A DNA stretch of 64,000 nucleotides from positions 11,701,915 through 11,765,914 of the forward strand of contig CAIIXF020000001.1 of the NCBI GenBank assembly GCA_903813345.2. The letters run 5' to 3'. Below are positions 47,601-59,875 of the stretch, in pieces; within the stretch, counting starts at the first letter, position 1, and each line of letters begins with the position of its first letter. The translations under genes and the position numbers were made by a program. The notes beneath the pieces are model-generated. The model did no database searches, was not told where the DNA came from, and was given only the letters and a program-made list of their open reading frames with translations. The stretch is from Owenia fusiformis (lineage: Eukaryota; Annelida; Polychaeta; Sabellida; Oweniidae).

Positions 47601-50600
47601 AGTCCAATGCTTCTCTAAACAAAACATAAATGTGGGGACCAGTTGACTTAGGAAGGCTCAGGATAATTAAACTGAGTCCCTCAGAAACATTTCAATTTAT
47701 CATGGAAAATTATTGAATAAATAGAACAAATGTTATAATGTTTCAATCTGGAATACAACATTCTATTCTTTACATGTGAAATTATGATTTTGAATATCAT
47801 ATTAATCATAATTACAAAAAGAGGTTAAAAAGGTCATTCCCCGTTTGGGATTGTATCGATATGAGGGTCATCCTTGTGGATAATATGATGTCTTTCTTTG
47901 ATCAGCCAAGTTCCTCATGAATAGATGAACAATCAGGATGAACCCAATTAATATACACTCTCTCCATAGGAACATATGCAGTAAAATTGAACACCTATGA
48001 AACTACAAAAAAAGTGTTCACTGTAGGAAGGTGTTCACTACAGAGAGGGGATTTTATACAGTCAATGTAAAGTGTGTCTTGAAGTGGTGTTCACTAAACT
48101 CAGGTGTTCACCAGAGTAAAGTGTTCAGTAAGATGGTTTTATTTTGATTTTATTTATATCGATATATTGATTTCTTTTCAGTTACTTGAAGCATCTGATA
48201 TAAAGTGCTCATACACATACAGTTCACTGGACCAGACTGCGAGAAAAATAAATGTTGCAAAATTCACAAATAAGAAGACATCAGTGATGTTAGTTACAGA
48301 TCTTGCTGCTAGAGGAATAGATATCCCCATGTTAGATTGTGTCATCAATTATAACTTTCCTGCAAAACCTAAGCTATTTGTTCATAGAGTCGGTAAGTGT
48401 TACTGAGTTCAGAATAACTCCTGGTCCAGAGCTCCTGAACCTGGTCCAGTGTTTCTTTTGGTTTGGACTAGCTTACCTTTAAATCATGTATAGGAAAATA
48501 ACATAACAACTGCTCCATAGTTCATATTTCACCAGCATTTCTAAAATCCATATGACACACCCTGTTTTACATTGTCAATCTGATGCTGAGATGTTCAATT
48601 ATAAATGGATTGAAGTCAAATTCTTCGTGAATTGTTATGGCTGCAATCTATTGATTTTATTTCAATGGTTTGATACATTTGGTTTAAAATACTTAACTTA
48701 TTGTTGGAAGATTGATTGTACAATGGTTGAAATTATGATTGATTTTTTATAGCATGACATTACTAACACATATGTTTGGTATTGCATCCTAGGTCGTGTT
48801 GCAAGAGCTGGCCAGTCTGGTATAGCCTACTCACTTGTCTCTATAGATGAACTGGCCTATGTGATAGACCTACATCTGTTTTTAGGCAGGCCAATGAAAG
48901 TCACTACACCCGCAAAACCACTGAAAGGTACGTATATCAGTTAACATTCCATCAATGAGTAAATATACATAAATGTTGTTCCCATCATTCCATCAATGAC
49001 TAAATACATGTAAATGTAGTTTCATTTTTTTGCAAATATCCATACTTATTACTTAACTAACAAAATATTTAAATAAATCCCTCACCTGTTACAGGGTTGG
49101 TCAAAAATGTTATCCATTCTGATTGTACACTACTATAGTAAAGTACCATTTTAGGCTCACCCTGTATAAGACACAAAATTATCAAACCAATAAGTGATTG
49201 ATTTCTGTTTTTAATGATAATACTTTAAAATAATAGATAAAATATAATGTGTTCTCAACCTCACATAATTTTGCAAGAAATGTAATAGATATGCCAATTA
49301 TTATGAAATTGCCAAACCATTCACATGAACATTTTTGACAGTACTCTTTTATGACTCTTTGATGTATCTATTTGTGATTCAGATGAAGATGGAGTCTATG
49401 GGATGATGCCACAGGTGACACTTGATGAACACCAAGAGAAGATTACTCAGATAACCAGCACATCAGTAGATCTGGTAAGTAAAGTACATGTACTTGGTAA
49501 AAAAGCTCATTTTAATCTAATCAATCTATCCCGTAGCTCAGTGGTAGAGCATTTGTCTTGGAAGTAAGGGATCATGGGTTCAATCCCCATTGGGGTGGAC
49601 TGACTTTTTCCCATCAGCCCTTTAAACTTAGGATTTCATCCTTGATTTTTATTAATCACAATCAAGAAATGTCAATAACTAGTGAGAAATGATTCCGATT
49701 TATGCTTTAATGATTATAAATGATTTAATGGTCGAGAAAAATATGACCAACTAGTGTTTTTTTAAAGAAGTGTATGGAAATACAGATTTTACTGTATATA
49801 TTTAAAAGGTTTCTAAAGCTAAGTTCACACAACGGCGCTTTGATGACGCTTTCAAGTGGCACGCAAAGCCGCATTGCACGGCGCTTTAAAGCGCCATCAA
49901 AGTGCCATTGGTGTGAACTTAGCTTTAGCCAACACTTGGTTTTCTTTTAGAAAAACCTAAAGCAAGTGTCAGAGAATGGTTACAAACAGTACTTGAGATC
50001 CCGACCAGCAGCTGCCTCAGAGTCCATCAAACGCACAAAGGAAATGCAAGCTTTAGCACTTGGTCAGCACCCTATGTTTGGTGCGTTGTTTTTATTTACC
50101 TACTGATATACTTTAACCTCTTGACTACCCAGAGGGACCTAAGAGCTGACCTTGAAACCCAGATTGACAAGATAATCTGTCACAAAATGTTTCATTAAAA
50201 TTGCTCTAATTTGAACAAATTCCATCCAATTTACACAAAATAACTTTTGAAATGTGTAGAAATGATCTCTGGCGACTTATTTCATTAATTTGAGCATCAC
50301 GTGTTGTATTATGTATGTAGTAAAATATCAAAAGCTGGCAAAAATGAAAAATTCTCTGGTTTCACACAAATGTTAAAGCCTGGGATTTAAGAGGTTAAAA
50401 CCCAATTGTGTAGCAACACCTTTGTCACTAAGAATGAAATCATTGTTGTGTTCATAGTTGGTATTTGTTGAGATATGAAACTAAAATATTTTATATCAAT
50501 TATTCAGTAAGCAGTAGGCCTAGAGAGATATTTTCAAATTTGGGTATGTGCAACTGAATCTTTAACATAAATGCAATTAAAATATTGAAATGCTCAATCA

Positions 50601-53600
50601 AATTGTTTGTTTGTTCGTTCAACATTTGATTTAATTTATTTACATTTTTAGTATTTTTGATCATTGTGTCTATTACAGGTTCAAATGTCCTTGAGGATGC
50701 CAGATCTGACTTGCTACACAAGATGAAATCATACAAACCAAATACTGTAAGCTTCCTAGAATTTCATACATTGATTCATGTTGTACTTATACATACTTAT
50801 ACTTTAGAAGCCAAATATATGTATTGATTGATTGATTTTTAACTTATTCCTGCATACTCATTACTCATTTCATGAACATGTACATACATCATCTAATCTT
50901 AGAATGGGTCATCATTTCTTATCCTTTATTATTTTATTCCTATATAAATCAGTTAAAAATCTCATTGTGGTGCAATGAAATTAGCGATTGTTTCAGTTGA
51001 TTATTTAAAAATTATCTAAATTTTCAGACAATATTTGAAATCAACTCAACCACAAAAAGTACAGCCTTGTCTGTCATGCAGACAAAGCGGAGGAAACACA
51101 CCAATGTGATTGGTCGAAATGCACTGAAGGTATCAGACAGAGAAGCAAAGTTCTTAGAGGCTGTTCCTGATGGGACAACATGTACCTCCAGTGTGCTGGA
51201 TGATGCTGATATTGAGGTATCATTTCGCACACATCAGTTTTTTTCATTTCATGTATGATTTGTTGTCATATTCTTCTATGCTGTGTGCTTGATCCTAATT
51301 TTACCCGTTATTGTCAAAATCTCTCGATATTTCACCTTTTTGGCCAGCAGGGTACAAACAGATTTTCAACGGGGTGGCATGTAATTTTCAAATTTTGTAT
51401 AAGGTGAAGCACATGGTTGCTCTAATGCTAATGAGAGCACTGCATATTGATGGAAAGGAAAAGCTAGATTTCGGCAAAAAGTTGCATTCTCTCAGCTTTC
51501 AACAAGAAAACATCTAATATGTAATGCTAACACCCCAGTCACATTTCCTACATTTCTGTGGCCAGTAACATTTCTACGCTCGCCGTGGAATTTCTGCGCT
51601 CTCATACTTTTGTCACATTTCCCACGGCAGCCGCACGGTGAATTTAAAATTTCTGTTGATAAATAATACTTTTTTTCATTTTATTTACATCGGGACAATT
51701 TATAAATGTTATTCATAGTGCTAGGATGTAATATCAAATGAAAAGTGATCGTGAAACATTGACAAATAATGATTCACTCTTGTTGAGCCAGTTGATTTCT
51801 ACGGGGACCTCAGAAATGAACAAATATTATAACTCCGAGTTATAATTTTCTACGGCGACCCTGCGGCCTGTAATAAACTGGATACGCCGTACAGAGGCCG
51901 CAAGGCGAGCGTAGTTTTCCTACGCTCGCCGCAGAAAAACACTGATTTAATTGATCTGCGGTCGACGCACGGCCTCCGTATGACAAATGTGACTGGGGTG
52001 TAAGCAACTAGCCTACTGGAAACAATCCTCAATGATGCGAGAGTGTATAAAATGACTGTGTATATGATAATATTATGTCACCTCCAAAAGAAGTGATATA
52101 TTGTTATTATAAGTATCCAACATTATTGTGGTTGGGCTTCGGTGGTTGGCATTCATAGTACAGCATCTGTAACAATTTGTGTTTGGTGTTTGTAAAGATT
52201 TACAATAACTTACAAGGTGGTGACATTTTGTCATGTTAATGCCATTGTTTAATTCTAGGGTGCATTCTCCAACATTGTGGCCCCTAAGAGATACAACAAT
52301 GATGGGGACAGTAGTACTCAGCCACCACACAAAAAGAAGAAGCAACAACTAGGAAAAGATGAGGAATATTATATATCTTATAAACCAAAAGATTATCAGT
52401 CTGAGAAGGGGTAGGACATAATTTTTTAAAGTAGAATGTTGTTTCATTTTCATAAATATTCATGTTTATTATCAGCAATCTTTAGATGGAATGTGTAGTA
52501 CAAAACTAAAGCTAAACAAGTTGAATCACAAATGTACTGATAGATATCTTGATATATTGATAGATTATATATGAAAAATATTATTATGATATCAGTTTAA
52601 ATTATCAAATTATTCTAAGTTGTCAGAATATTTATTAATGAAAACATTGTGGACAGATAAATCTTAGGGTAGTTTCTAGAATACATTGTCAATTGTGATT
52701 CAATGTTTTACCGTTTTGCCATATATTTAAGCTTCAGTCGCATTTGGTCTCGGTGGCCGTAGGTTCATAAAATCAATATAGAAAATCTACATCATACTGC
52801 CCATCCCTACATTTTATTCTGCATATTTCTCTCGATTTTGGGAAGCTACAGCTACTGTACAGTTGCTATAGATCAAATTTGACTGAGGCATAATATTAGT
52901 TGCATTGCAAAATTGAGAATTATGATATATGATAGCTGAATACATGTGCTCCAAGGTTAATGTTTGACACTGTCTTTCATGTATGTTCTAGGCTGACTGT
53001 TGGAGCATCTTTTGAACAACAAGCCATGGGTGCAGTACTTGACTTCACTGGTGATGATGATAAAACTAATCGAAAGATCAGTGGCCAAAAGAAATGGTAA
53101 GTTCAGGTCAAAATAGAAAGCCCATGTTAGAATGGGAAACTGATGAGAATAGAAAGACCAGGTCATATGCCATTATGTTATATTACATCATAAATAATCA
53201 TGGAATATTCATTCTTTTCTGGAATAGCTGAAATGTAAATGCACTGTACTTTTTCCATAAAGGCTACCTCACCTCATCCATCTACATTCAAAGTTTATTT
53301 CAGGGACGTATTTTTGAAATTAAATAAAATAGATTGCAGCACATGAATTACTCTGTTGTGACAAAGTTGAACCAGAGTTCAAGGTCATTTGTTGACATGC
53401 ATATGAATGACTCTGTTGTGACCAAGTTGAACCAGAGTTCAAGGTCATTTGTTGACATGCATGTTTACCTTTTTTAGGGACCGTAAGAAAAAGAAATTTG
53501 TGAGTGTAGATAGTGGTAACCCCAAGGGAAAGAGGAAAGTGAAAACAGAGAGCGGTCAATGGATCAACGCATCATATAAAACTGACATGTATCCTTTATT

Positions 53601-55718
53601 CATCTTTCATTTTCAACTTCCTTTTACCACAGTTCTATTTCATTTTATTCAGTGTGCCCAAGATAGTTATTATGCTTTCATTTTACAACACCTGTATTTT
53701 AACAATAATTTTTTTTTAAAATTTGTACACAAAGATGAAAATTAATTTACAATCTTTAAGTACAATAATAACACTGAAAAACTAGCTAGTAACAGACAAT
53801 TGTAGAAACAACTGATTTGCAATCATAGTTTAATAATAAAAAGGTTGGTTGGCTCCAGATTATATTCTGGATAGAACTTGATATTTTGGATTTATGAATA
53901 CATTACCTCACATCTGATTGTTTGTGTTTATATCCACCCTTTTCAGCTGTAACGGAATAAGATCACAGATCCATGTTGCATTGATTTTCAGTTTTGCAAT
54001 AAAAAAGTTCTTGAGAATAATGTGCTTTTTAGTGTTCAAGTCACATGAGAGTGATATTCTTATTATACAAATAAAAAAAAATTAAAATTAAACCTGGGAG
54101 CAGACTTAAGTTTAATGTTGCATTAAGTTAACCTTAACCAGGGGTCAGTTACAAGGATTGGTTGAACAAAAACAAGGTGGAAGAACAGGAAGAGGACAGT
54201 GACACAGAAACGCAGAAACATGTCAATCCTAACAGACTTTCTGTAGTTGGCTTTAAGAAAAGAGGTAAAAGTTTATTTTTGTACACAGGGTGACCCAAAA
54301 AAGCAGAACCTTTTTTCAGTGGAACATATTCATGTGTTCTGTTTTTTTAGAGGGGTCACCCTATATTTTAATATACATGGTTTATAAAATTTACTGTTTT
54401 TTTTTATTTTTTATATTTGTCTTCTTTTTATATAAATATTTCTAATAGTCATCTTTAGATGTCAGCATTGTAAATGGTGTTTTAGTTATGGTAACTCAAG
54501 AAGGATTGGCAGCAATTATTCAAACTCGATACCCGGTTGCCTGCAGTGAAACAATTTCTATAATGTTCTCTTTGGACCAAGTATTTTGTTGAAAGACGGT
54601 CATTGGAATATTTTGGTAGTACTCAAGCTTCCTCAGCAGGTTTAGTCTTCAAAATATGAGTAATACTTAAACAGGCAATGCGCCTATTTTTGAAGGAAAA
54701 AGGACAAAATATTACTCACACAGTCAATCAAATATGATAAAAACTTTTATTTGGGATAATACTGATGTGAAAAAAAAGTACTTGCATAGAAAAACAGCAT
54801 TTGAAGTTCAGAGATTGAAAAAAGTGAATTACCACTTTTCACAAAGTGTATGTTTTAAATATCTCTTGGATTAAAAGATGGCGTATGCTTGAAAATACTA
54901 TCAAAAATGAATGGATAATTAATGCAAACAACAATGCCATCTTTCTATCGCATTGCTAAAAACTTGACATATAAAAATTGATAGATCAAAAATATTTTTT
55001 CATGATCTAGTGTCAATTCTGATGTGGTCTGTTTGAGCTGTTTTTGGTGTCAAATGAAAGATCAGGTACTTATTTATCCATTGGCAATACTATGAAGATT
55101 TAAAGTGAGACTTCATTTACGCACCTTATCCCTTTAAGTATAATGTTACCAAATTGGTCTGCGTCGGGCAATGGAGTATCAAGTTTGAATAATGGCTTCC
55201 AATCCTTGTGGTTACTAGAAAATAACCTTAGTGAAGTTCAGGAAGAATGTTAATCTTCAAAGTTAATACACAATGGTAAGGGTTACATAGTTGATTTAAT
55301 TCCTACATTACATAGCATTTTGACAGAATAAAAGCTTGCAATGAAGAATTTTGAGGTGTAACACAAGAACAAATTCCTTTGTTACAAAGCTTTTTGTCTT
55401 CATAATGAAGAAATTTAATCCTCCTATATAACAAGTACTGATGTATTCATGTGCATTTCATTATACAATGCATTTGTGTGCATTTCAGGTTTCCATACAA
55501 AGGGCTCCAAGAAGCCAGGGGAGGGCAGTGGACCAGCCAAGGGAGGCTTCAGAAATGCCAGATCAGAACTGAAATCTAAAGACCAGATATTGAAATCAAG
55601 ACGTGAGCATGCAAAGAAAGAGAACTTTCAGAAACATAGACAGTTAATAAATCAAAAACGAAGGGGAAAAAATATGGCGGGGAAAGCTGGCAAGAAAGGA
55701 AAGAAAGGACGAAAATGA
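41617..55718 (+). CDS. DDX54: ATP-dependent RNA helicase DDX54
   Basis: Complete gene with 19 coding exons: 41617-41754, 44622-44733, 45143-45213, 45590-45778, 46096-46187, 46561-46656, 46851-47034, 47289-47420, 48182-48392, 48793-48927, 49383-49474, 49951-50080, 50679-50746, 51028-51216, 52259-52410, 52992-53096, 53478-53588, 54149-54264 and 55489-55718. They total 2553 nt in one frame, 850 codons plus stop; the human protein is about 880. Helicase motifs in order: GYKIPTPIQ (Q motif), ARTGSGKT (Walker A), PTREL, TPGR, VFDEADR (DEAD), [22 protein letters not shown] and HRVGRVARAG. After the helicase core come the DBP10-type C-terminal region ([11 protein letters not shown], then [19 protein letters not shown]) and a basic Lys-rich tail. 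DDX54/Dbp10 acts in the nucleolus in 60S ribosomal subunit assembly. The start [10 protein letters not shown] has a good context (A at -3, G at +4). Introns carry several MITEs and a tRNA-like sequence. Confidence 0.97.
41827..41931. repeat. Near-perfect 105-bp hairpin in DDX54 intron 1
   Basis: The arms GAGCTGCATACAGATGGCAG.. (41827-41873) and ..CTGCTATCTGTGGAGCTGC (41886-41931) pair over about 46 bp with few mismatches and a loop of about 12 nt. Probably a tiny MITE; a hairpin RNA is possible. Confidence 0.75.
41991..43532. mobile_element. Element with about 120-bp inverted ends in DDX54 intron 1
   Basis: The left end (CCTCTGATG, GTACAACTGCAG, GTGTTTTGTGTACCG, TTTACTCCTTA) recurs inverted at 43410-43532. 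In the right end CGGTACACAAAACACCCGC is present twice in tandem. The interior of about 1.3 kb has no coding capacity, and contains a direct duplication of about 85 bp at 42252-42410 (AGGATCATAGAATGCAG type) and a C-run at 42929. Confidence 0.7.
43533..44621. other. End of DDX54 intron 1, nothing recognised
   Basis: No exon, repeat or RNA is recognised between the inverted-end element and exon 2. Confidence 0.6.
49092..49164. mobile_element. 73-bp MITE remnant in DDX54 intron 10
   Basis: CAGGGTTGGTCAAAAA at the left and GGCTCACCCTG at the right, flanked by TA on both sides. These are Tc1/mariner-type ends like those of the element at 16967-23008. Confidence 0.6.
49527..49598 (+). tRNA. tRNA-like sequence in DDX54 intron 11 (apparent anticodon TGG), possibly a pseudogene or SINE head
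   Basis: Seventy-two bases fold as a cloverleaf. The acceptor stem TATCCCG/TGGGGTG pairs with wobbles, the D arm is GCTCAGTGGTAGAGC, the anticodon stem TTTGT/GTAAG pairs with three G-T wobbles around the loop CTTGGAA, and the T arm is ATGGG-TTCAATC-CCCAT. A box (TAGCTCAGTGG) and B box (GGTTCAATCCC) are good, and a T run follows at 49604. The apparent anticodon is TGG (Pro), but the body does not look like a normal eukaryotic tRNA-Pro. The weak stems suggest a pseudogene or a tRNA-derived SINE end. Confidence 0.5.
49813..49928. mobile_element. 116-bp palindromic MITE before DDX54 exon 12
   Basis: CTAAAGCTAAGTTCACAC and its complement form the ends, with GGCGCTTTGATG / CATCAAAGTGCC mirrored inside. 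Its right end is 22 bp from the first base of exon 12 (49951), so the branch-point region may lie in the element. Confidence 0.8.
51530..52001. mobile_element. MITE with ACACCCCAGTCACATTT ends
   Basis: The left ACACCCCAGTCACATTT is matched by AAATGTGACTGGGGTGT at the right. CTACGCTCGCCG words near both ends are inverted too. About 470 bp with no coding capacity, in DDX54 intron 14. Confidence 0.82.
52074..52242. mobile_element. MITE of the TGTCACCACC family before DDX54 exon 15
   Basis: Left TATGTCACCTCC, right GGTGGTGACATTTTGTCATG then TTAAT. The end is about 17 bp from exon 15 (52259). Confidence 0.7.
52730..52893. mobile_element. MITE with CAGTC(A/G)CATTT ends in DDX54 intron 15
   Basis: Left GCTTCAGTCGCATTTGG, right CAAATTTGACTGAGGC. 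The interior (TCATAAAATCAATATA, TTTTATTCTGCATATTTCTC) closely matches the copy at 61596-61759. Confidence 0.8.
53343..53462. repeat. 60-bp duplication before DDX54 exon 17
   Basis: Two tandem copies of the block that begins ATGAATGACTCTGTTGTGAC and ends TTTGTTGACATGCAT. The second ends about 15 bp before exon 17 (53478), leaving only the pyrimidine tract and AG. Confidence 0.9.
54286..54362. mobile_element. 77-bp palindromic MITE in DDX54 intron 18
   Basis: CAGGGTGACCCAAAAAAGCA at the left is mirrored by TTTTTTTAGAGGGGTCACCC at the right. Confidence 0.7.
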
Positions 55719-55740
55719 TGCACATGTTAAAGCTAAACCA

Positions 55741-55746
55741 AATAAA
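55741..55746 (+). terminator. DDX54 polyadenylation signal
   Basis: AATAAA lies 23 bp after the DDX54 stop codon. The 3'UTR would be very short. Confidence 0.7.
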
Positions 55747-56462
55747 CTTATTATTGAATATATATTTTATTCTCTTGTCTATATTTGAAAAGTAAAAGTA
55801 CACTTGGTCTTTGATAACAATACCCCTCCAATCCTAGAAGTTCAATATTAAGGGTGCATTATGCCATAGGTTTCTCCCCCAGACAATCAATGATGTCCTA
55901 TTGTTATTGCTCATATAATATCTCACATACCATGGATATATCTTGAGAATAACTTTTGGTATATTGTTGCCGAAAAATCGGAAATAATCAACAGAACAAC
56001 CAAACTCCAGAATTAAACAATCGATTCCTCGGCTAGCGAGGGGAATCCTCATTGAGTCACACAAGCGCCTCGAACCAGGCACCCAATCAGGTTTATGATA
56101 AACAAATTCAACGACCAATCAGATAACAGGAGAACTTTCCCGGTATATTCAAACTTCAGACAGAATTAATTTCTTCGAAAATAATTAGATCGGTCAGCAC
56201 AATCGCAAAATTAACATTGAAACAAGGGGATTTGGGACTTTGATAATTAGATGGGTATATATGTGGTGAAACTCAATATCCAAAAAAATCCAGAGGGGTC
56301 TTGATTATGCTATCCTATGGCATAGAAGCTCTTTAACTTTTTAATGGAAACTGGTGAAGTACCCTGGCAATATCCATGGTAATTATGTCACTTCAAGAAG
56401 TGGTGACATATTGTTATAGGTTGTGACCTTTTGCATGTTGATGCCTTGCGTCCTTGTATATG
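55747..56462. other. Interval between DDX54 and kynureninase, left part
   Basis: No gene. GCATTATGCCATAGG near 55855 and CCTATGGCATAGAAGC near 56310 form a weak inverted pair, and 56386-56450 resembles half of a TGTCACCACC-family MITE. Confidence 0.45.
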
Positions 56463-56903
56463 CAGGGTGTTTCATATGTATGTATGTAGTATTACCACCC
56501 TATTATGTTATATATCATTTTGTTCCTAATGGAAAGTTACATAAGATTCTAAAGTTTTGGAATCCAGTGGTATTCCTAACAAAAGATACAACGTATCAAA
56601 GTATGTGGGCACAGGTCATTTCAAGGGGAATTTTGAGGGCAATTTAAAGGAAAAATTCACATGTGTGTGACAGTTATGCACAAAGATATATTGATAGGAC
56701 GTAGTCCAAAAATGACCAGAAGTTGCCCTCTAAATGACCCCTTACCCACAACCTTTGATACATCGTATCTTTTTTCAGGGACACGCCTGAAACTTTGCAA
56801 TCTTATGTAACTTTCGATAAAGTTCAAAATGATATATAACATGATAGGGTAGCAATGCTCCATGTATGAGTTTATGGGGGGTGCATACATATGAAACACC
56901 CTA
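56463..56903. mobile_element. Palindromic MITE with AGGGTGTTTCATATGTATG ends
   Basis: The left AGGGTGTTTCATATGTATG is mirrored by CATACATATGAAACACCCT at the right. Inner blocks (GTTACATAAGATT, TTTGATACATCGTATC) are inverted as well. About 440 bp, non-coding. Confidence 0.82.
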
Positions 56904-58165
56904 TATATATCTAAAAGACGAACATGTCATGGTGTTTAATAGAATTTATTTATAACTTTAATATTTTCAGAAATAAAGGTTTCTAGCAGAATTGCAAGTT
57001 AAAGGTCATTTTGAATTAAAATCAAATGCAATCTGTACATCTAAGGCCCATTCCTTGAACCCTCATTTTTAGAACTCAAAATTCAAACTTGGGGCAAGAT
57101 TTCTAGTCCCTGAAATTGAGGACTTACATTGTTAGAATGCTCTTAACCAGTAGGCTAGTTTTGTGTTAGTTTACGTCCACTGTGCATTGCCGCAAGTGAA
57201 TTTGATCGTAACAAACTGCTCAAAATATTGAATGTTCCATCGATCTTGATTCATATCCTAAATTAGCGAAACCTAGCTGGAAGACGGAGAAAAAGTGCAG
57301 TACAGTGCAGTATATAAATAATATTGTTTTGTCCGGATTCATTGCATTCACATATTCTGGCTCAACCTGATTACTCTTACAATATGGGAACATAATAAAC
57401 ATTGTTTCAGAAAATCAAAGATTTATTTTCATTGTTGAACCTCACTGTATGTACATATACAGTAGGTATATCTATAAATACAATATTTCATTTTGTATTT
57501 ATGTATTATGGTTAACAATTGCGTCATCGCACTTCATTCATACATCTGATAAATTTGATTGATAAACAAACAATCAAATATGTACATTAACATCATTAAA
57601 ATTAGCTGCCTACGATTGGCTTGAGTATTATCCACGATAAGATTATATAATAATATCCTTCATCACCATATCAAAATCATATCCAATAATATATACAATA
57701 TATGCAATTTTTAATCAATGTAAAATTGCTTGTACTTTGAAAAAAGAAAAGCCATTTATAAAGAAAATATCAATTAAAAGAAATACATTTTGCCAATTTC
57801 AGACGTTTTTAAGATGTTTGTATCTTACTTTTATCCCTACAACAGCTCTACAAAAGCAATATTGATATTCCATTTAACATGATAGTTTTTAGAATTTTAC
57901 ATCTTTGGCAAAACTGTATATATGTACATAAATTAACACAAATTGGCACTGATCATCATGCACTAATACAGCATGTAATATAATAATATAAACTAACAAC
58001 ATTTTTAACCTCATTCAATGCTGATTGTCAAACCATTTGAAATATGGCCTGGAGAGGTACTGAATGCTATAAGAAGCCTGCTAATAATAAGTATTATTAA
58101 TTACTTAACAACTTCATTGTCATATGATATATATAATATACAGTACTATAATATAATTAATATAA
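56904..58165. other. Interval without recognised gene
   Basis: AT-rich. On the minus strand AATAAA at 57422-57427 is the nearest candidate poly(A) signal for kynureninase. Nothing else is recognised. Confidence 0.45.
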
Positions 58166-58440
58166 TATATTATCCTACACTTAGTGTACTAAATGTATAA
58201 CATTAAAAAATAAATTTGATGTTAATTGGCAAAATGAATATCCGGAGGATATCGTAACGATATACTCCGGGCGGAGGATATCGTGACGATATACTCCGGA
58301 AAACCCAATATGCGGAGGATATTGTGACGATATACTCCGTTTGTTGATTTCCCGCCAAATTGACTCTGGTTGGCATGAAATTCATTTTGCAATGATATTA
58401 TACATTATTAGTACACTCCTTGTAAGTGTAGGATAATAAG
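58166..58440. mobile_element. Foldback element enclosing three 27-bp palindromes
   Basis: Outer arms TATCCTACACTTAGTGTACT (58166) and its complement near 58405-58437 enclose three copies of a CGGAGGATATCGTNACG-type palindrome at 58243-58269, 58272-58298 and 58313-58339. It is non-coding. Confidence 0.75.
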
Positions 58441-58443
58441 AAC

Positions 58444-58586
58444 ATCCTATGATTTTTTTCAGAATATCATTTTAATCTACTCGGTGATATTGATATATGC
58501 ACTCGTTCGCTTTGCTCTCTCGTGCAGATATCAAGATCACCTCGTAGATAAAAATGATATTCCTCAAAATCATAGGATATCCTATA
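58444..58586. mobile_element. 143-bp hairpin element
   Basis: ATCCTATGATTTTTTTCAGA..CATTTTAATCTACTCGGTGA is mirrored by TCACCTCGTAGATAAAAATG..CAAAATCATAGGAT. It directly follows the previous foldback element. Confidence 0.75.
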
Positions 58587-59044
58587 AATATTCCCCTTGT
58601 ACATATTATACGGTACCATTATATGGTACAAATCCTGAATACATGTACATGTATATGGTAAAATGGGAAGTGTAACAAATTTGTAAACAATACCTCGTAT
58701 GGATTGAGCAATCTATTATAGTATTACAACATATAGTCATCATTGCATACTCCATCTAACATCACAGTCAGGTTATATGAGTAGACTAAACCCTCCACCG
58801 TGATCACATTGTGCTTACAAATTAACTGTGTGATTGGTGATAGTATAAATGCATTAAACTTCATTGATTGTAGTAATGTCAATCCCACTATTATATTCAA
58901 AAGTTCACTGAACAAAAATTCTGCCAGGTATTCTAGTTGTAGATGGGTTACCTTTATCTGTTTTGGTATTTGATATTATATTGGTTAATATAGGAACGCA
59001 TTGTGATGCAATAAAACCTGAGTAGTAAGTGAAACACCGTTGGT

Positions 59045-59280
59045 ACTCAAAAGAAGTGTTTTTCTATTTGAAATGTTTGAGAGGTGTTCAATTTACTGAG
59101 GTTCATTTAACATTAAATCAATTGGTAAAGAGACTCTAAAAAGTGTTCCATTAACGGAGGTGTTCTACTTATAAAGGTACATTTAACATTAAATCTGTTG
59201 GTCTTGGGACTCTGAAAAGTGTTCCACTAGTGGAAGTGTTTTACTAAGAGTAGTGTTCCACTTAACAGGTTTTACCTTAT
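59045..59280. repeat. Degenerate GTGTTC-type repeats
   Basis: Recurring 'gtgttccact', 'gaggtgttctac' and 'catttaacattaaatc' words; similar 'gtgttcact' words occur in DDX54 intron 8 at about 48000-48130. Origin unknown. Confidence 0.5.
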
Positions 59281-59344
59281 CATATTCTGTGAACCCTGAG
59301 CAAAGATACATGTACTCCAATGTCTTTAGAAAAAGGTTCACATT

Positions 59345-59875
59345 CACATTTTACATTCTGTGGTAGAATTAGTGTGGGAAGCAATTACGCTTTCACCTAA
59401 TAGCTGCACAACATTAACATATTAAACTCCTTCTGTGGTAGAATTTATATGGACAGCAATTAGGCTTAGTCACCTAATAGCTGCACAACATTAACATATT
59501 AAACTCCTTCTGTGGTAGAATTTATATGGACAGCAATTAGGCTTACACCTAATAGCTGCACAACATTAACATATTAAACTCCTTCTGTGGTAGAATTTAT
59601 ATGGACAGCAATTAGGCTTACACCTAATAGCTGCACAACATTAACATATTAAACTCCTTCTGTGGTAGTATTTATATAGACAGCAATTAGGCTTACACCT
59701 AATAGCTGCACAACATTTACATTTTACACGCCTTCTGTGGTAGAATTAGTGTGGGCAGCAATTAGGCTTTCACCTAATAGCTGCACAACATTAACATATT
59801 AAACTCCTTCTGTGGTAGAATTTATATGGACAGCAATTAGGCTTAGTCACCTAATAGCTGCACAACATTTAAATG
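59345..59875 (-). repeat. 75-79-bp minisatellite copied from the end of the kynureninase coding sequence
   Basis: Seven tandem copies directly follow the stop codon. On the minus strand each encodes a variant of VQLLGDSLVAAHVNSTTEGV plus stop (for example VQLLGVSLIAVHINSTTEGV), then a short spacer. The common unit is 75 nt, so the copies stay in frame. All would be in the 3'UTR. Confidence 0.92.
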
